64,000 nt of DNA from Pseudorasbora parva. Lineage: Eukaryota; Chordata; Actinopteri; Cypriniformes; Gobionidae. The position numbers and the translations under genes were made by a program. The notes under the pieces are model-generated. The model saw only the letters and a program-made list of their open reading frames with translations. It had not been told where the DNA came from and searched no databases. Numbering within the stretch: the first letter of the stretch is position 1; every line of letters starts with the position of its first letter. The stretch spans positions 22,206,995 through 22,270,994 of the forward strand of contig NC_090187.1 of NCBI RefSeq assembly GCF_024679245.1, in the 5' to 3' direction. Below, piece by piece: positions 46,566 through 57,167 of the stretch.

Positions 46566-46811
46566 TTAGCATACCTGAAATACAGCTCTAGAGGTGTCCT
46601 CAGCACTTGCATACAATTGGATAACTTCATGCCAGTCCTCATCCTTTGGAAGTGCACAGTGGATTTGCTTTTGCAGTGCAGAAAACAGCACTTTCTCAAC
46701 ATGTCGATAATATAAACCAAAACTCTTCCAGGCCTCAGATACAAATGCATTTTGGGATAGATCAAAGCAGATGTGGTTCACTGGCAGCCAGTGATGACTA
46801 TAGGCTGGCAT
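46566..46811 (-). pseudogene. Unidentified 81-aa open frame, possible coding relic
   Basis: The frame reads as ordinary globular protein (rich in Trp, Tyr and His, with SEAWKSFGLYYRHVEKVLF and DEDWHEVIQLYASAED) rather than low-complexity sequence. I do not recognise a family. It has no clear upstream exon signals and ends at a stop 18 bp from the MITE. It may be an exon relic, a transposon-derived fragment or chance; the confidence that it was ever coding is low. Confidence 0.3.
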
Positions 46812-46939
46812 TATTCAAATTTGTTTCAAATCTATGTAGGTTTGTGCAGGAAGAAAGACTGGAATTACTAACGATTTGTTTTAGGCAGTTCAGTATCGAT
46901 TCTTTCTTTTCGGAGACAATAACTCAAGCACTTTGAGCT

Positions 46940-47789
46940 TTGAAACTTTGCAGACCTTTTACATTCAATATACAGAGTATGCTGCAATGCATTCCGGTAA
47001 AAGATACATGCAGTACTGCTTTAGACTTAGCAAGCATGAGGTGTTAAGGATGGAAGTGTAATTTTCCTGTTCGTATTTAGTTTACTTTTCAAATTAGTTT
47101 GTTTCTCTTCTATTACCTGTTCCTTGTGTTCCTTTGCTCTGCTTTTCTCACCTGTCATACATTTCTATAGATGCTCAATCATTCACCTGTTCGCCATTGA
47201 GCTGGTTATTTTTTATATTAAGTTCCTCTGGTATTGTGGTGTTATGTTTGTGTTAAACATGCTGTTACTTTGCAATATTGCCTGTGGATTTACTTGAGTT
47301 ACCAGCATTTTCTGTGGTGAATAGCCCACCACATCTCTTGTTGTGTTGACGTAATAAAATGAGAAGACGTGCAGCTAAAATACAGTGAAAAAAACAAAAC
47401 AAAAAAACCTCACTGAGTCTGAGCAGAAATGGATGCCAAAAAAGCCAGTGTCTGGTTTGTGCACACAAAGTGGTTAACCACAACAGAGAAACATCTAATT
47501 AATTGGTAACAATTCTCACTTTTAACTGATAACGATATATGTATTATATCATAATTCTAAGTAAGAATTATACAGAATTCTTATTATGGAACTTCACATT
47601 ATTTGTAGCGCAGCCATCCATAATCACAGGGAGATTTGTACTTAACTGTGACCTTTAATATGTCACTTTTAACTTGTTTGTACATTTTAGTAAACAATAA
47701 CAAACTTTAAACTTTTTGGCACTCTTCAATTTGGCCAGACAGATTGCTCAATCTGCGTTTTGACCTTGGAAATGCTGGTATATAACAGC
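46940..47789. other. Unassigned sequence
   Basis: No gene or repeat family recognised. Confidence 0.4.
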
Positions 47790-47793
47790 TTAA

Positions 47794-48930
47794 AGCTACA
47801 CTATGTAACTTTTCCGTCCGCTAGAGGTTGCCTAACACAAACATAGTTTAATGCCAAGTTTGAGCTCAGAATCTTGGAACATGTGGTCTTCACCTCACCA
47901 CCGGTTGAAAAGAATCGGAATAGGCAAGGGGTAAAAATCAAGTACATGGATGCGATGAACTCTTACCTCGCCAAACCAAAATTTCCGTTATTAGTGAGAA
48001 AACGCGTATATATATATATTATTTGATATATATATATATTTGACCTTTATTCCACAGCGCTGTCTCTACTGTCCTTTAAATGGCTCGTTTGCTTCCTGCT
48101 TCTATGAAGCCCATCCCTCCGAAAAACGCAATGGTCTTAGACTGGTTAGATGCCCAAATGTAGTTTCATGTATTTTTATTGGCTGAAGTGCCAAGCACAG
48201 GTTGTCCGGAAACACCATGGCCCTTACCATTATGGGCAGAAGTCACATCTGCGGTGACTAGCAAGGGTTTAAGAACTTTCAGCGCTGTAACTTTGCAGAT
48301 ACTTTTTATGCCCAAGAAGCAACATTACACACTAACTAAAGTTAAAAAGTGAAATCGTATGCAACCACCCCTTTAATGAAACTTACCCATGGTAAAATAA
48401 AAAAATAAATAAAAAAACCTTACCCATATTTACCAAAGTGTTGACAAAAAAGTGTTTTGTTTTTAAGAAGGAGAGTAGCCTCTTTAAGATATTGCATGCT
48501 GAGATATTTATTCAATAAAATATTCTATAAAAAGAAACGAGTTTTAGAAAAGGTTTTTGTGAAAATGGTCAAAAACCCTTGTGGTGGCTGGCAACTTTTT
48601 GTTTTTTAAATGCTGGCGGGGAAAGAGATAACAATACTGTAGTATGAAGCAGAGTAGGACAGAGTGTTGTGGAGAATGAATGAACGCAACAAACGGTTCG
48701 GGAGGAGCGGGACTTTTATTATGATGGGGCACAGTCACCGGCGCCATTTCCGGTCATGAGTCAGGTGACTCCCTCAGACATCCCACTTCCTTGGTTAAAA
48801 CAACAATTTCTCACAATTTACAAATAGTTGGAAACATTTGGGTATTGTAAGAAATCAATCTGAACAACATATATAATACTGGCCTGGTGATTTTGGATAT
48901 TTTACTGCAAAAATCCTACATAATGCACCT
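47794..48930. mobile_element. TTAA-target element, 1137 bp
   Basis: TTAA duplications lie at 47790-47793 and 48931-48934. The ends are AGCTACACTATGTAACTTTT and, read inward from the right, AGGTGCATTATGTAGGATTT. The family resembles fish Kolobok or piggyBac-like MITEs. At about 48360-48376 CAACCACCCC followed by TTTAA looks like the end of a second TTAA element, so the interior may be composite. No transposase is present. Confidence 0.8.
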
Positions 48931-48934
48931 TTAA

Positions 48935-50520
48935 GAACAACCATGTCACGTAACACGCTACCTCAGAAAAGACATTCAATGGTCATAAACTCATTAATCA
49001 GACAGAAAAATAACTATAAAAAGTGGCATTTTGTTAAATATATGCACTATATCACATAATCTTTATATTTTTAAAAGATTATGTGAAAGAATGGAAGAAG
49101 CTAAAAATTAAATTCAGCACTAGCCATTTAATAGCATACGAAAAATTATAATGTGTTTATTCTTTTATGGCACTACATTTTTCTCTTATAGAAGCCAATG
49201 GCTTGACAACCATTTGAAAAATTAAGCTTTTCAAAGTTTTGAATCATCCAATTGCTTCGCAAATGATGCATTGTTCCGAAGCGTTCGAAACCCCACACGC
49301 TCCTGCTGGTCAGAACAGTGTACATGCAATAAGGCCAATCTTGCAAAACACCTTTTACAACCCCATTGCAAATGTTTTATTTAAAGTAAATATATCCAAT
49401 TAAATTAACTAATCATCTAATAAGATTAAATATCAAGTGCCTGTGTAATATGTTTACTTTATCCATTTTCATAGGTTGTTTGTGTTGTTCAATGGATGGC
49501 TCAACTAAACAAGCCAATAAGAGACTATTAACTTCTATTATTCCTTTTAATTATTCTAATGTATGATTAACACATCCACAAATATAATCACATGGCTTTG
49601 GCAGTTAGATACATGCTCTGAGCCACTGATTCGGGAAAAAGATTCATAAAGATTTCAAAGCTTCATAAAACATTTTTCGAAAATTCGCGCATCAGCCATA
49701 CTTACTGGGGCAAGTATGATGTTTTAAATTGCTTTAAAGGTAGTCAGCTGAAAGGTTTTTAGAAGAGAGCTAATGTGTCAGTAAATGGCATTACATTTTA
49801 AGGCTCAGAGCTTTGGACATAATATTTAGTTCTCTGTATGACAGACATGTCCCTTAATATCCAAGTACTCAAAACACATTTTTTAAAAACTGCAAAAGTT
49901 CCATAAATATGTAGATGACGGTGGCTGTTTTGTTAATGATAGTTAATGGTCCATGCTAAATTAGCATCATTATGAAAAAGAAGTGCTAATGAAGGAATTT
50001 GTTTACATTTATTAATTAATATTCTCTTTGCCTTTCTTGTACTGCAGTAAAATACTAAGTGACTGCATATAGAGGGAGTCACCTTTGTTTGATTCGGTAC
50101 AAACTGTTTTATTATGCACTGTAGTTTCAGGACACAGACAACAAGGGCCATGCCAAGACTTTGAGAACACCTGGAATCTTGGAGTACATATTGACATTGT
50201 CTAGACATGCATCAATAGCAGTGTCCTAATGGAGTGAATTAGATTTCCGCCTCATGTTTAATTTATATGTTGTACAGGAGTCAACAGGGATGACTTCCTG
50301 CTTATGTAAAAAATAAAATAAAACCAGTCATATAGTTTGTATGAATACAATATTGGGTTCACGAAAACGAGACGAGACAATAGTTTAACACAATTATTGT
50401 TATTTTTTTACTTCAATGACTGGAAAAAATATATTTTATTTGACTGAATGTCACAGAATACAAAACAACTCACAGGCATTTTGAAATGTTTAAAGGGGTG
50501 ATAAATTGAGAAATCAACTT
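48935..50520. other. Unassigned sequence
   Basis: No gene recognised. The 91-residue frame at 49933-50208 (minus) has no motif. Confidence 0.4.
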
Positions 50521-50521
50521 T

Positions 50522-50658
<137 letters not shown>

Positions 50659-50807
50659 GGCAGGGCAATGTCCACAGTCCTTCTGTGTTATATTCTCTTC
50701 AGATTAGTGAACTTTTTTGATCTATTGCAGGGCGTTGGATCTCAGCGTTTGTCTTGGCATTAAAACCAATCCTAACAACTGTAAAAAGCTCTGTCCTTTG
50801 GATGAGA

Positions 50808-51090
50808 CATTAAACCATTGTCCTGACTCTCTGTGGTCATTAAAAATCCCAGGATGTCCTTCTATAAAAAAGAAAAAAACTCTGGCACTGGCACCTTGAC
50901 CAAATTCACCCAGTGGTTTCTGTCCATCATGTCCTCCTAATCATGGCCATATATTGATTGGTCTCCTCCCCAACAATATGCTGGTGTGTGGTTGGAGCAC
51001 TCTGGCGCAAAATGGCTCAGGTGAATGCTGCAACATTAGTGGTGGCTGAGATTCCCCTTTTCTGTGTGAATTTGATGAAAATTAAAATCC
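50808..51090 (+). mobile_element. 5S-type SINE (SINE3-like), 5' truncated
   Basis: It carries the body sequences TTAAACCATTGTCCTGACTC, TCATTAAAAATCCCAGGATG and CATCATGTCCTCCTAATCAT, shared in inverted orientation with 51957-52440. The 5S-related head is missing. Fish SINE3-type elements derive their promoter from 5S rRNA; this assignment is from memory of the family body, not from a search. Confidence 0.7.
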
Positions 51091-51816
51091 ATCAGCCAGT
51101 TTTCAGTTGCTAAATCCATCAGTATTCCCTTGACCACCAATGTTACAGGCTCACACCCCTGGTCAGACTCACTAGGGAGCTCCTCTTCCGGAGAAGGGGT
51201 CATTGCTGTCCACTTGTCCTCGGGCTCTGGCGGACACATCGTGGCGGGTGGTAGCTCTCCATCTGCAGGGGGCTTACGCAATGTCTCCGAGGTCGCAGGT
51301 GGTAAATTAGGCTCTGGGTCTGGCTTTGTTCTGGACCGGGGATAGGCACTCTCCAGACACTGGATGATGGCTTTCTCTTCAGTTTAATCCGGTTGTGTCT
51401 GGGAGGTTAACAGGATGGTGAAAGTTCGCCCCAATCCAAAACAATGACTTCAGGGTCTCATCTTTGTAGGGCGAGGTCATGGCAAGATGAAAGAGCTGGT
51501 CGGTGATCACAAAAACAATCTAGACTCATTTAAACCATCACAGCAAACTTTGCTGTATCATCCATCTTGGTCAAGTATTCTGTCACGCATGGTTGCTGGC
51601 AAACAGACAAGAAAGACGAACAATATCCAAAGTTTTATTTACAAAGATCCAACCCAATGGCGAAAAGACAATACCGGACAATGAACAGCTGTGGTGATTG
51701 TAGTTAGTGTCCAAGGTGACAGACTGTGGTGTTAAAATAGAACAAAAGAACACCTGAGTAATGAAAACAAACTGAATGTTCGTGAAAACTTAAAAAAACG
51801 GAACACAACTGTGACA
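51091..51816 (-). mobile_element. LTR-retrotransposon fragment: one LTR plus leader
   Basis: On the minus strand a short LTR runs from TGTCACAGTTG (51816) to GCGTGACA (51581), about 236 bp, with an AATAAA-type signal inside. It is followed at lower coordinates by leader sequence and an open stretch rich in Pro, Glu and Ser (51281-51090) that could be the start of a gag-like protein. It is cut off where the SINE at 50808-51090 begins. No pol region remains. Confidence 0.55.
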
Positions 51817-51956
51817 ATCGAGAACTCTTCCTACCCCTAGTAAAAGATGTATAATAATAAAGCAATTACAATAAATATTTTATTTTCTATCAGTCATATT
51901 TTCTTTACCACATAATTTTCTACATTTCTAGGATTGTGTATAATCAGTTAAATTAT

Positions 51957-52440
51957 ATTTACATTATATATCACTCTTCTAGGCACTCAAAACGCATTAC
52001 ATATTGAAGGGGGGAATCTTCTGAACCACCATCAATGTGCAGCATCCACCTGGATGATATAACGGCAGCCATATTGTGCCAGAAAGCTCACCACACACCA
52101 GCTGATTGGTGGAGAGGAGACAGAGTGATGAAGCCAATCAGGAAAGGGGGATGATTAGGAGGCCATGATGATCAGAGGTCAATGGGCAAATTTGGCCAGG
52201 ATGCCAGGGTTACACCCCTACTCTTTTACTGAAGGACATTCTGGGATTTTTAATGACCACAGAGAATCAGGACCTCAGTTGAACGTCTCGTCGCAAGGAC
52301 GGTGCTCTTTGACACTATAGTGTCCCCGTCACTATACTGAGGCGTTAGTATCCTGCTGGCCTCGCTAACACCTCTACCAGCAGCAACCAAGTTTTTCCAG
52401 TTGGTCTCCCAACCCTGGTCAGCTTCAGTGGAAAACCAGT
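51957..52440 (-). mobile_element. 5S-type SINE (SINE3-like), nearly full length
   Basis: Read on the minus strand it begins with AGGGTTGGGAGACCAACTGG, resembling the 5S-like GGGAGACC region, then GGCCAGCAGGATACTAACGC and GACGGGGACACTATAG. The body (TTTAATGACCACAGAG on the plus strand) and a 3' end near 51957 follow. It faces the truncated copy at 50808-51090. Confidence 0.75.
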
Positions 52441-52984
52441 CTTAGGTAATATGAATGCTGCTGGATGAAAGCAGAATTATGTTAATATTTTATTTTATTT
52501 ATTTTTTAGTTTAGTATTGAATCCCAGAATTTTCTTAATTTGTTTGGAGCCTCTTTCGCTGTTTTCCAAACTTTGCTCTGTCTATGAACCTCAATTTTAT
52601 TGCCATTTCTGAAGCAGCCAGAAGTTCAGACATGCTGTCTAGGTCTGATTGCTTCTCTGTGGTGGCCTGTAGCAAAATACTCCTCTAGAATCAGCTCTAT
52701 AAAAACATAGTTATTATGACATGCCTCCAAAAAAATTGTGGAACCATCTACGCAGGGGGCAAGAACCTTGTCTAGCGCATGAACACATGAATGCATCATG
52801 TTGTAGTTGACAAGGCATAGATACCTTTTAAGATGAGCATTACTGAAATGTTCCCTACCATTTTGTTCCTATACAATGTTTTAACAAAGCTTTTTTCTCA
52901 TCCTCTCATGTACATCTTTCAAAATAAAGGATTGCATCAGAAAAAAAAAAAAACATTTAGATTTAAGTTGTTGTTTGTTCTTCT
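52441..52984. other. Unassigned sequence
   Basis: No gene recognised; one poly-A run at 52940-52953. Confidence 0.4.
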
Positions 52985-53058
52985 ACATGTTACACAACTC
53001 TCTCAACATGGTCTTGCGACCCACTTTTTGGTCGCAACCCACTGATTTAGAAACACTG
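52985..53058. mobile_element. hAT-like right-end fragment (tentative)
   Basis: The segment GGTCGCAACCCACTGATTTA and the end GAAACACTG, giving an inward CAGTGTTTC terminus, resemble a common fish hAT family. No left end or TSD was found. Confidence 0.4.
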
Positions 53059-53174
53059 CCACCTGATGGTTCCGTCACAATGAGGTACAAAATTTCCGTG
53101 GTTGAACAAGTTTCTAAATTTCACTGATCTGCAGAGACTAACATGACCCTAATCCATAATAAAAGAACTTTCTA

Positions 53175-53176
<2 letters not shown>

Positions 53177-53223
<47 letters not shown>
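53177..53223. repeat. (AAT)n microsatellite
   Basis: About 16 AAT units. Confidence 0.97.
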
Positions 53224-53226
<3 letters not shown>

Positions 53227-53335
53227 GCATTTTTATTTATTCTCCATTCTCATTTGTTGTACTTTAGCTAACATGTGAAATCTGGCATTGCGATACTGTG
53301 GCCCTTGTTGGCTTTTGTTTGATAAATTGATAATG

Positions 53336-53393
53336 TTCCTCATTTGTAAATCACTTTGGGTAAAAACATCTGACAAGTAATTAAATGTAATGT
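53336..53393 (+). repeat. L2/SINE-type 3' tail fragment
   Basis: AAATCACTTTGGGTAAAAACATCTGACAAG followed by AAATGTAATGTAAA is a diverged copy of the tail found on the SINEs and on the LINE ending at 54257. Too little is left to say which it came from. Confidence 0.65.
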
Positions 53394-54256
53394 AAATACT
53401 GGTCACAACAGGGGTGCATCTAATTTAGAGGAAGCATCTAGCATCTAATTCTAAAACAGGAAGTTTCTTTTCATCACTGTATAATGAGTTTCTAATATAC
53501 ATCTGTAAAAGTACAGCTGCACTTTCAGTTTATCAAACCTAAAATTAGCATTAAAAAAATAATATTAGGTTGGTATAGAACCAGTGTGCACAAACTGTGA
53601 CAACTTTTCAAAACATGGTGAAGCTTGAGTTTAAAGGCTGTATAAAGCACATAGCCAATTGTTTTAAGATAAGTTATATTTACAAATAGTTTCACTGGTA
53701 CCTCACTCGAGAATTACATTTCCTACTGTGCTTCTCTCAATAACACTGTTTTCAGATTGTAAATATTGTCATTGCACTTGTGACCTAAAATCAAGTGTGA
53801 CCTAAAGGCGCCTTCCCAGAAGGCATCATAACAGTTTTATACAGATTGAGTGAAGTGTTGCATAAAACAATAATTTCTGAGGTTTGACTTTAGTCTTCCC
53901 ACAGAGTAAAGGTAAAATGACAGAGCCATAATGATGATGCATGTCAGCATGAAAGCCTTCAGTTATGCCCCAGAGATATTTCATTCAAGATCACCTTGTG
54001 GTATCATGTTAATTTGAACAGAGTTGTGAAGGTTACTTTTAAAATGTATATCTCTACAGATTTCAAAATACATGCTTTAAAATTAATTTGTAATAATTTT
54101 GTTGGATTTGTTGGTTTTGCAACTAAAAACTTCCGTAATTTAGCCTTAAGCTTTGTATTTAAACTGGGTCATTAATGTAGCAGAAATGTGAAATAATTGT
54201 TTTATAATTTTTGGTAACTTCTACACAGAGAAAATACCGAAAATGTATTTTTGGTT
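53394..54256. other. Unassigned sequence
   Basis: No gene or repeat family recognised. Confidence 0.4.
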
Positions 54257-54404
54257 CATTACATTTACATTTTGTCATTTACCAGATGCTTTTATCCAAA
54301 GCGACTTACAAAAAAGGGGAGAGCAATAGAAGCAATGAAACAAACAAGGCCAACAACCTGTAAGAGCTGTAAGAAGTCTCAGTTAATTAAGCACAGTACA
54401 CCAA

Positions 54405-54513
<109 letters not shown>

Positions 54514-54610
54514 GGACAAACAATCAAAATTTAAATGGATAGTTAAGTGCTATTCTTTATTGGTCAGGTGCAATTGGAAAAGATGTGTCTTAAGATGTTT
54601 TTTTTTTTTT

Positions 54611-56403
54611 TTAAATGGCTACAGATTCAGCAGCACAAATTGAGATCAGCAGTTCATTCCACCAGGTGGGAACAGTCCAGGAAAATGTCATGCCTCTTTG
54701 GGATGGAACCACGAGGCACTCACTCGCAGAACACAAGATTCTGGATGGTGTGCAAGTCTGAGTAAGCGAGTTTAGGTATATTGGTGCAGATTCAGTGGTT
54801 GCTTTGTAGACGAGCACCAGTGCCTTGAATTTGATGCGAGCAGCCATTGGCAACCAGTGCAGTCTGATGAAGAGAGGCGTGACATGCACTCTTTTCAGCT
54901 AATTAAAGACCACTCTCGCCGCTGCATTCTGGATCAGCTGCAAGGGTTTGATAGTGCATGCTGGAAGCCCAGCCAGAAGAGCATTACAATAGTCCAGTCT
55001 GGAGAGAACAAGAGCTTGAACCAGGAGTTGTGCAGCCTGTTCTGATAGGAAGGGTCTGATCTTTCTAATGTTGTATAAAGCAAATCTGCACGATCGGGCA
55101 GTTGTAGTAATGTGGTCAGTGAAGTTTAAATGGTCAATCAATCACAACTCCAAGGTTCCTGGCTGTCGTGGATGGAGTTATGGTTGATGAACCAAGCTGA
55201 ATGGAGAAATTTTGATGAAGTGCTGGGTTGGTTGAGACAACAAGTAATTCTGTCTTTGCAAAATTGAGTTGAAGGTGATGCTGCTTCATCCAGTAGGAAA
55301 TGTCTGTCAGACAGGCAGCGATACAAACACTGACTGTAGGATCATCTGGTTGAAATGAGAAGTAGAGTTGAGTGTCATCAGCATAGCAGTGATAGGAGAA
55401 GCCGTGTTTCTGAATGACAGATCCTAATGATGACATGTAGATTGAGAAGAGAAGTTGTCCAAGCACTGGGCCTTGGGAAACCCCAGTAGTTAGACGATTT
55501 GACTTAGACACTTTACCTCTCCATGACCAGAGAGGTAAGACCTGAACCACTGGAGAGCAGTTCCTGAGATACCCATCTTCTTATGTGTTGACAGGAGGAT
55601 CTGGTGGTTAACTGTGTCAAAAGCTGCTTTTGCCAGTCTCAGTGCCTCAGTTATCGCGAGCAAAGCAGTCTCAGTCGAGTGGCTGCTTTTGAAGCTGGAT
55701 TGGTTGTTGTCCAGGAGGTTGTTCTGTTCAAGCAACATAGAGAGTTGATTGAACACAACTCGCTCAAGTGTCTTTGCAATGAAAGGCAGAATGGATACCG
55801 GTCTGTAGTTTTCTAAAACTGCTGGATTCAGAGAGGGTTTCTTAAGCAGTGGGGTTACCCAAGCCTGCTTAAATGCTGTGGGAAAGTTTCCTGTGTAAAG
55901 AGAAGTTTTGACAATGTGAGTGCGTGCAGGAGTGATTGAAGAAGAAATGGCCTGAAGGAGGTGAGTCAGTATAGGATCAAGTGGACAGGTGGTAGGGTGA
56001 TTGGAAAGGATGAGTTTAGAAATATCTGTCTCAGGGAGTGGAGAAAAGGATGGAAGCATGTTCGTGTTAGTTGTTGAGATGAGTGTGTCAGTTTGTGGTG
56101 AGGAGAACTGGTTGCTGATGAGAGATGTTTTGTTTGTGAAAAATAATGCAAAGTCATCAGCTGTAAGAGTTGATGAAGGAGGGGGAGGAGGAGGACAAAG
56201 AAGAGAGGAGAATGTTTTAAAGAGTTTGCGAGAGTCAGAGCAATTGTTGATTTTGTTGTAGTAGTATGTTGTTTAAGCAGTGGAGACATTTGTAGAGAAA
56301 GAAAAGAGAAGAGACTGATACAAGGTAAGGTCAGTATAGTTTTTAGATTTCCGCCATTTCCTCTCTGCCGCCCTGAGTCCAGAGCGATGTTCACGGAGAA
56401 CAT
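54611..56403 (-). pseudogene. RT and C-terminal region of LINE copy B
   Basis: Minus-strand pieces 56403-55966, 56059-55490, 55550-55134, 55141-54899 and 54889-54611 read through linker, RT and C terminus in shifting frames. Visible motifs are LLKKPSLNPAVLENYRPVS, STETALLAITEALRLAK, GVSQGPVLGQLLFSIYMSSL, the catalytic YADDTQLYF, SRLDYCNALLAG and RLHWLPMAARI. Motif A is damaged: ALRLAKA joins directly to AFDTVNHQ, losing about 17 residues that include the catalytic Asp of the LLDLS block. The sequence would also need several frame corrections. It is therefore inactive for two independent reasons. Confidence 0.88.
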
Positions 56404-57167
56404 CAGACAGCCAGGGGCAGATTGGGTGGGGCAGACTGGTCTGGATGAAAGGGGACAAAAACTGTCTAAGGAGGATGTTAGAGTGGAGCAAAGAGTTCCA
56501 GTAGCACTGTTAGTGTCCAGTACTGAGAACTAAGCAGGTGGAGGAAGTGAAGATGAAACCATAGTGGATAGGCGAGAGGGAGAGAGTGAGCGTAGATTAC
56601 ACCGAAAGCTAATCTGTGTAGGAGTGTGTGTTGTGACAGGAGTCAGAATGAGGTTAAGAGTGATGATAAAGTGGTGTGTAATGGAGTAACTAAAGTGTTG
56701 TCCGTGGAGCAGTTGCGTGTGTAGACGAGGTCTGATTTGTTACCTGATTTGTGAGTAGCTGTAGTAGATACTAACTTAAAGTCAAATGAAGTCAGTAGAG
56801 TGGTGAAGTCTGTGGCTAGGTGTTTATCAAGATGGATGTTGAAGTCACCAAGCAGAATCAGAGGAGTGCCATCCTCAGGGAATCTAGAAACTAACACATC
56901 CAACTCCTCCACAAAGTTACTGAGGTGACCTAGAGGACGATAGACCACTAAAACATGGATTTTAACAGGGTGAGTAATAGTGATAGAGTGTGATTCAAAC
57001 GAACTGGCCGATAGAGATGGTAAGGGATCAAATGTCCAATCATTTGAGATAAGCAAACCAGTACCCCCACCCCTCCCAATTGGTCGAGGGGAGTGTGTAA
57101 AAGTAAAATTAGTTGAGAGGGCTGCAGGAGTGGCAGTGTCCTCTGGTTTGATCCAGGTCTCAGTTAG

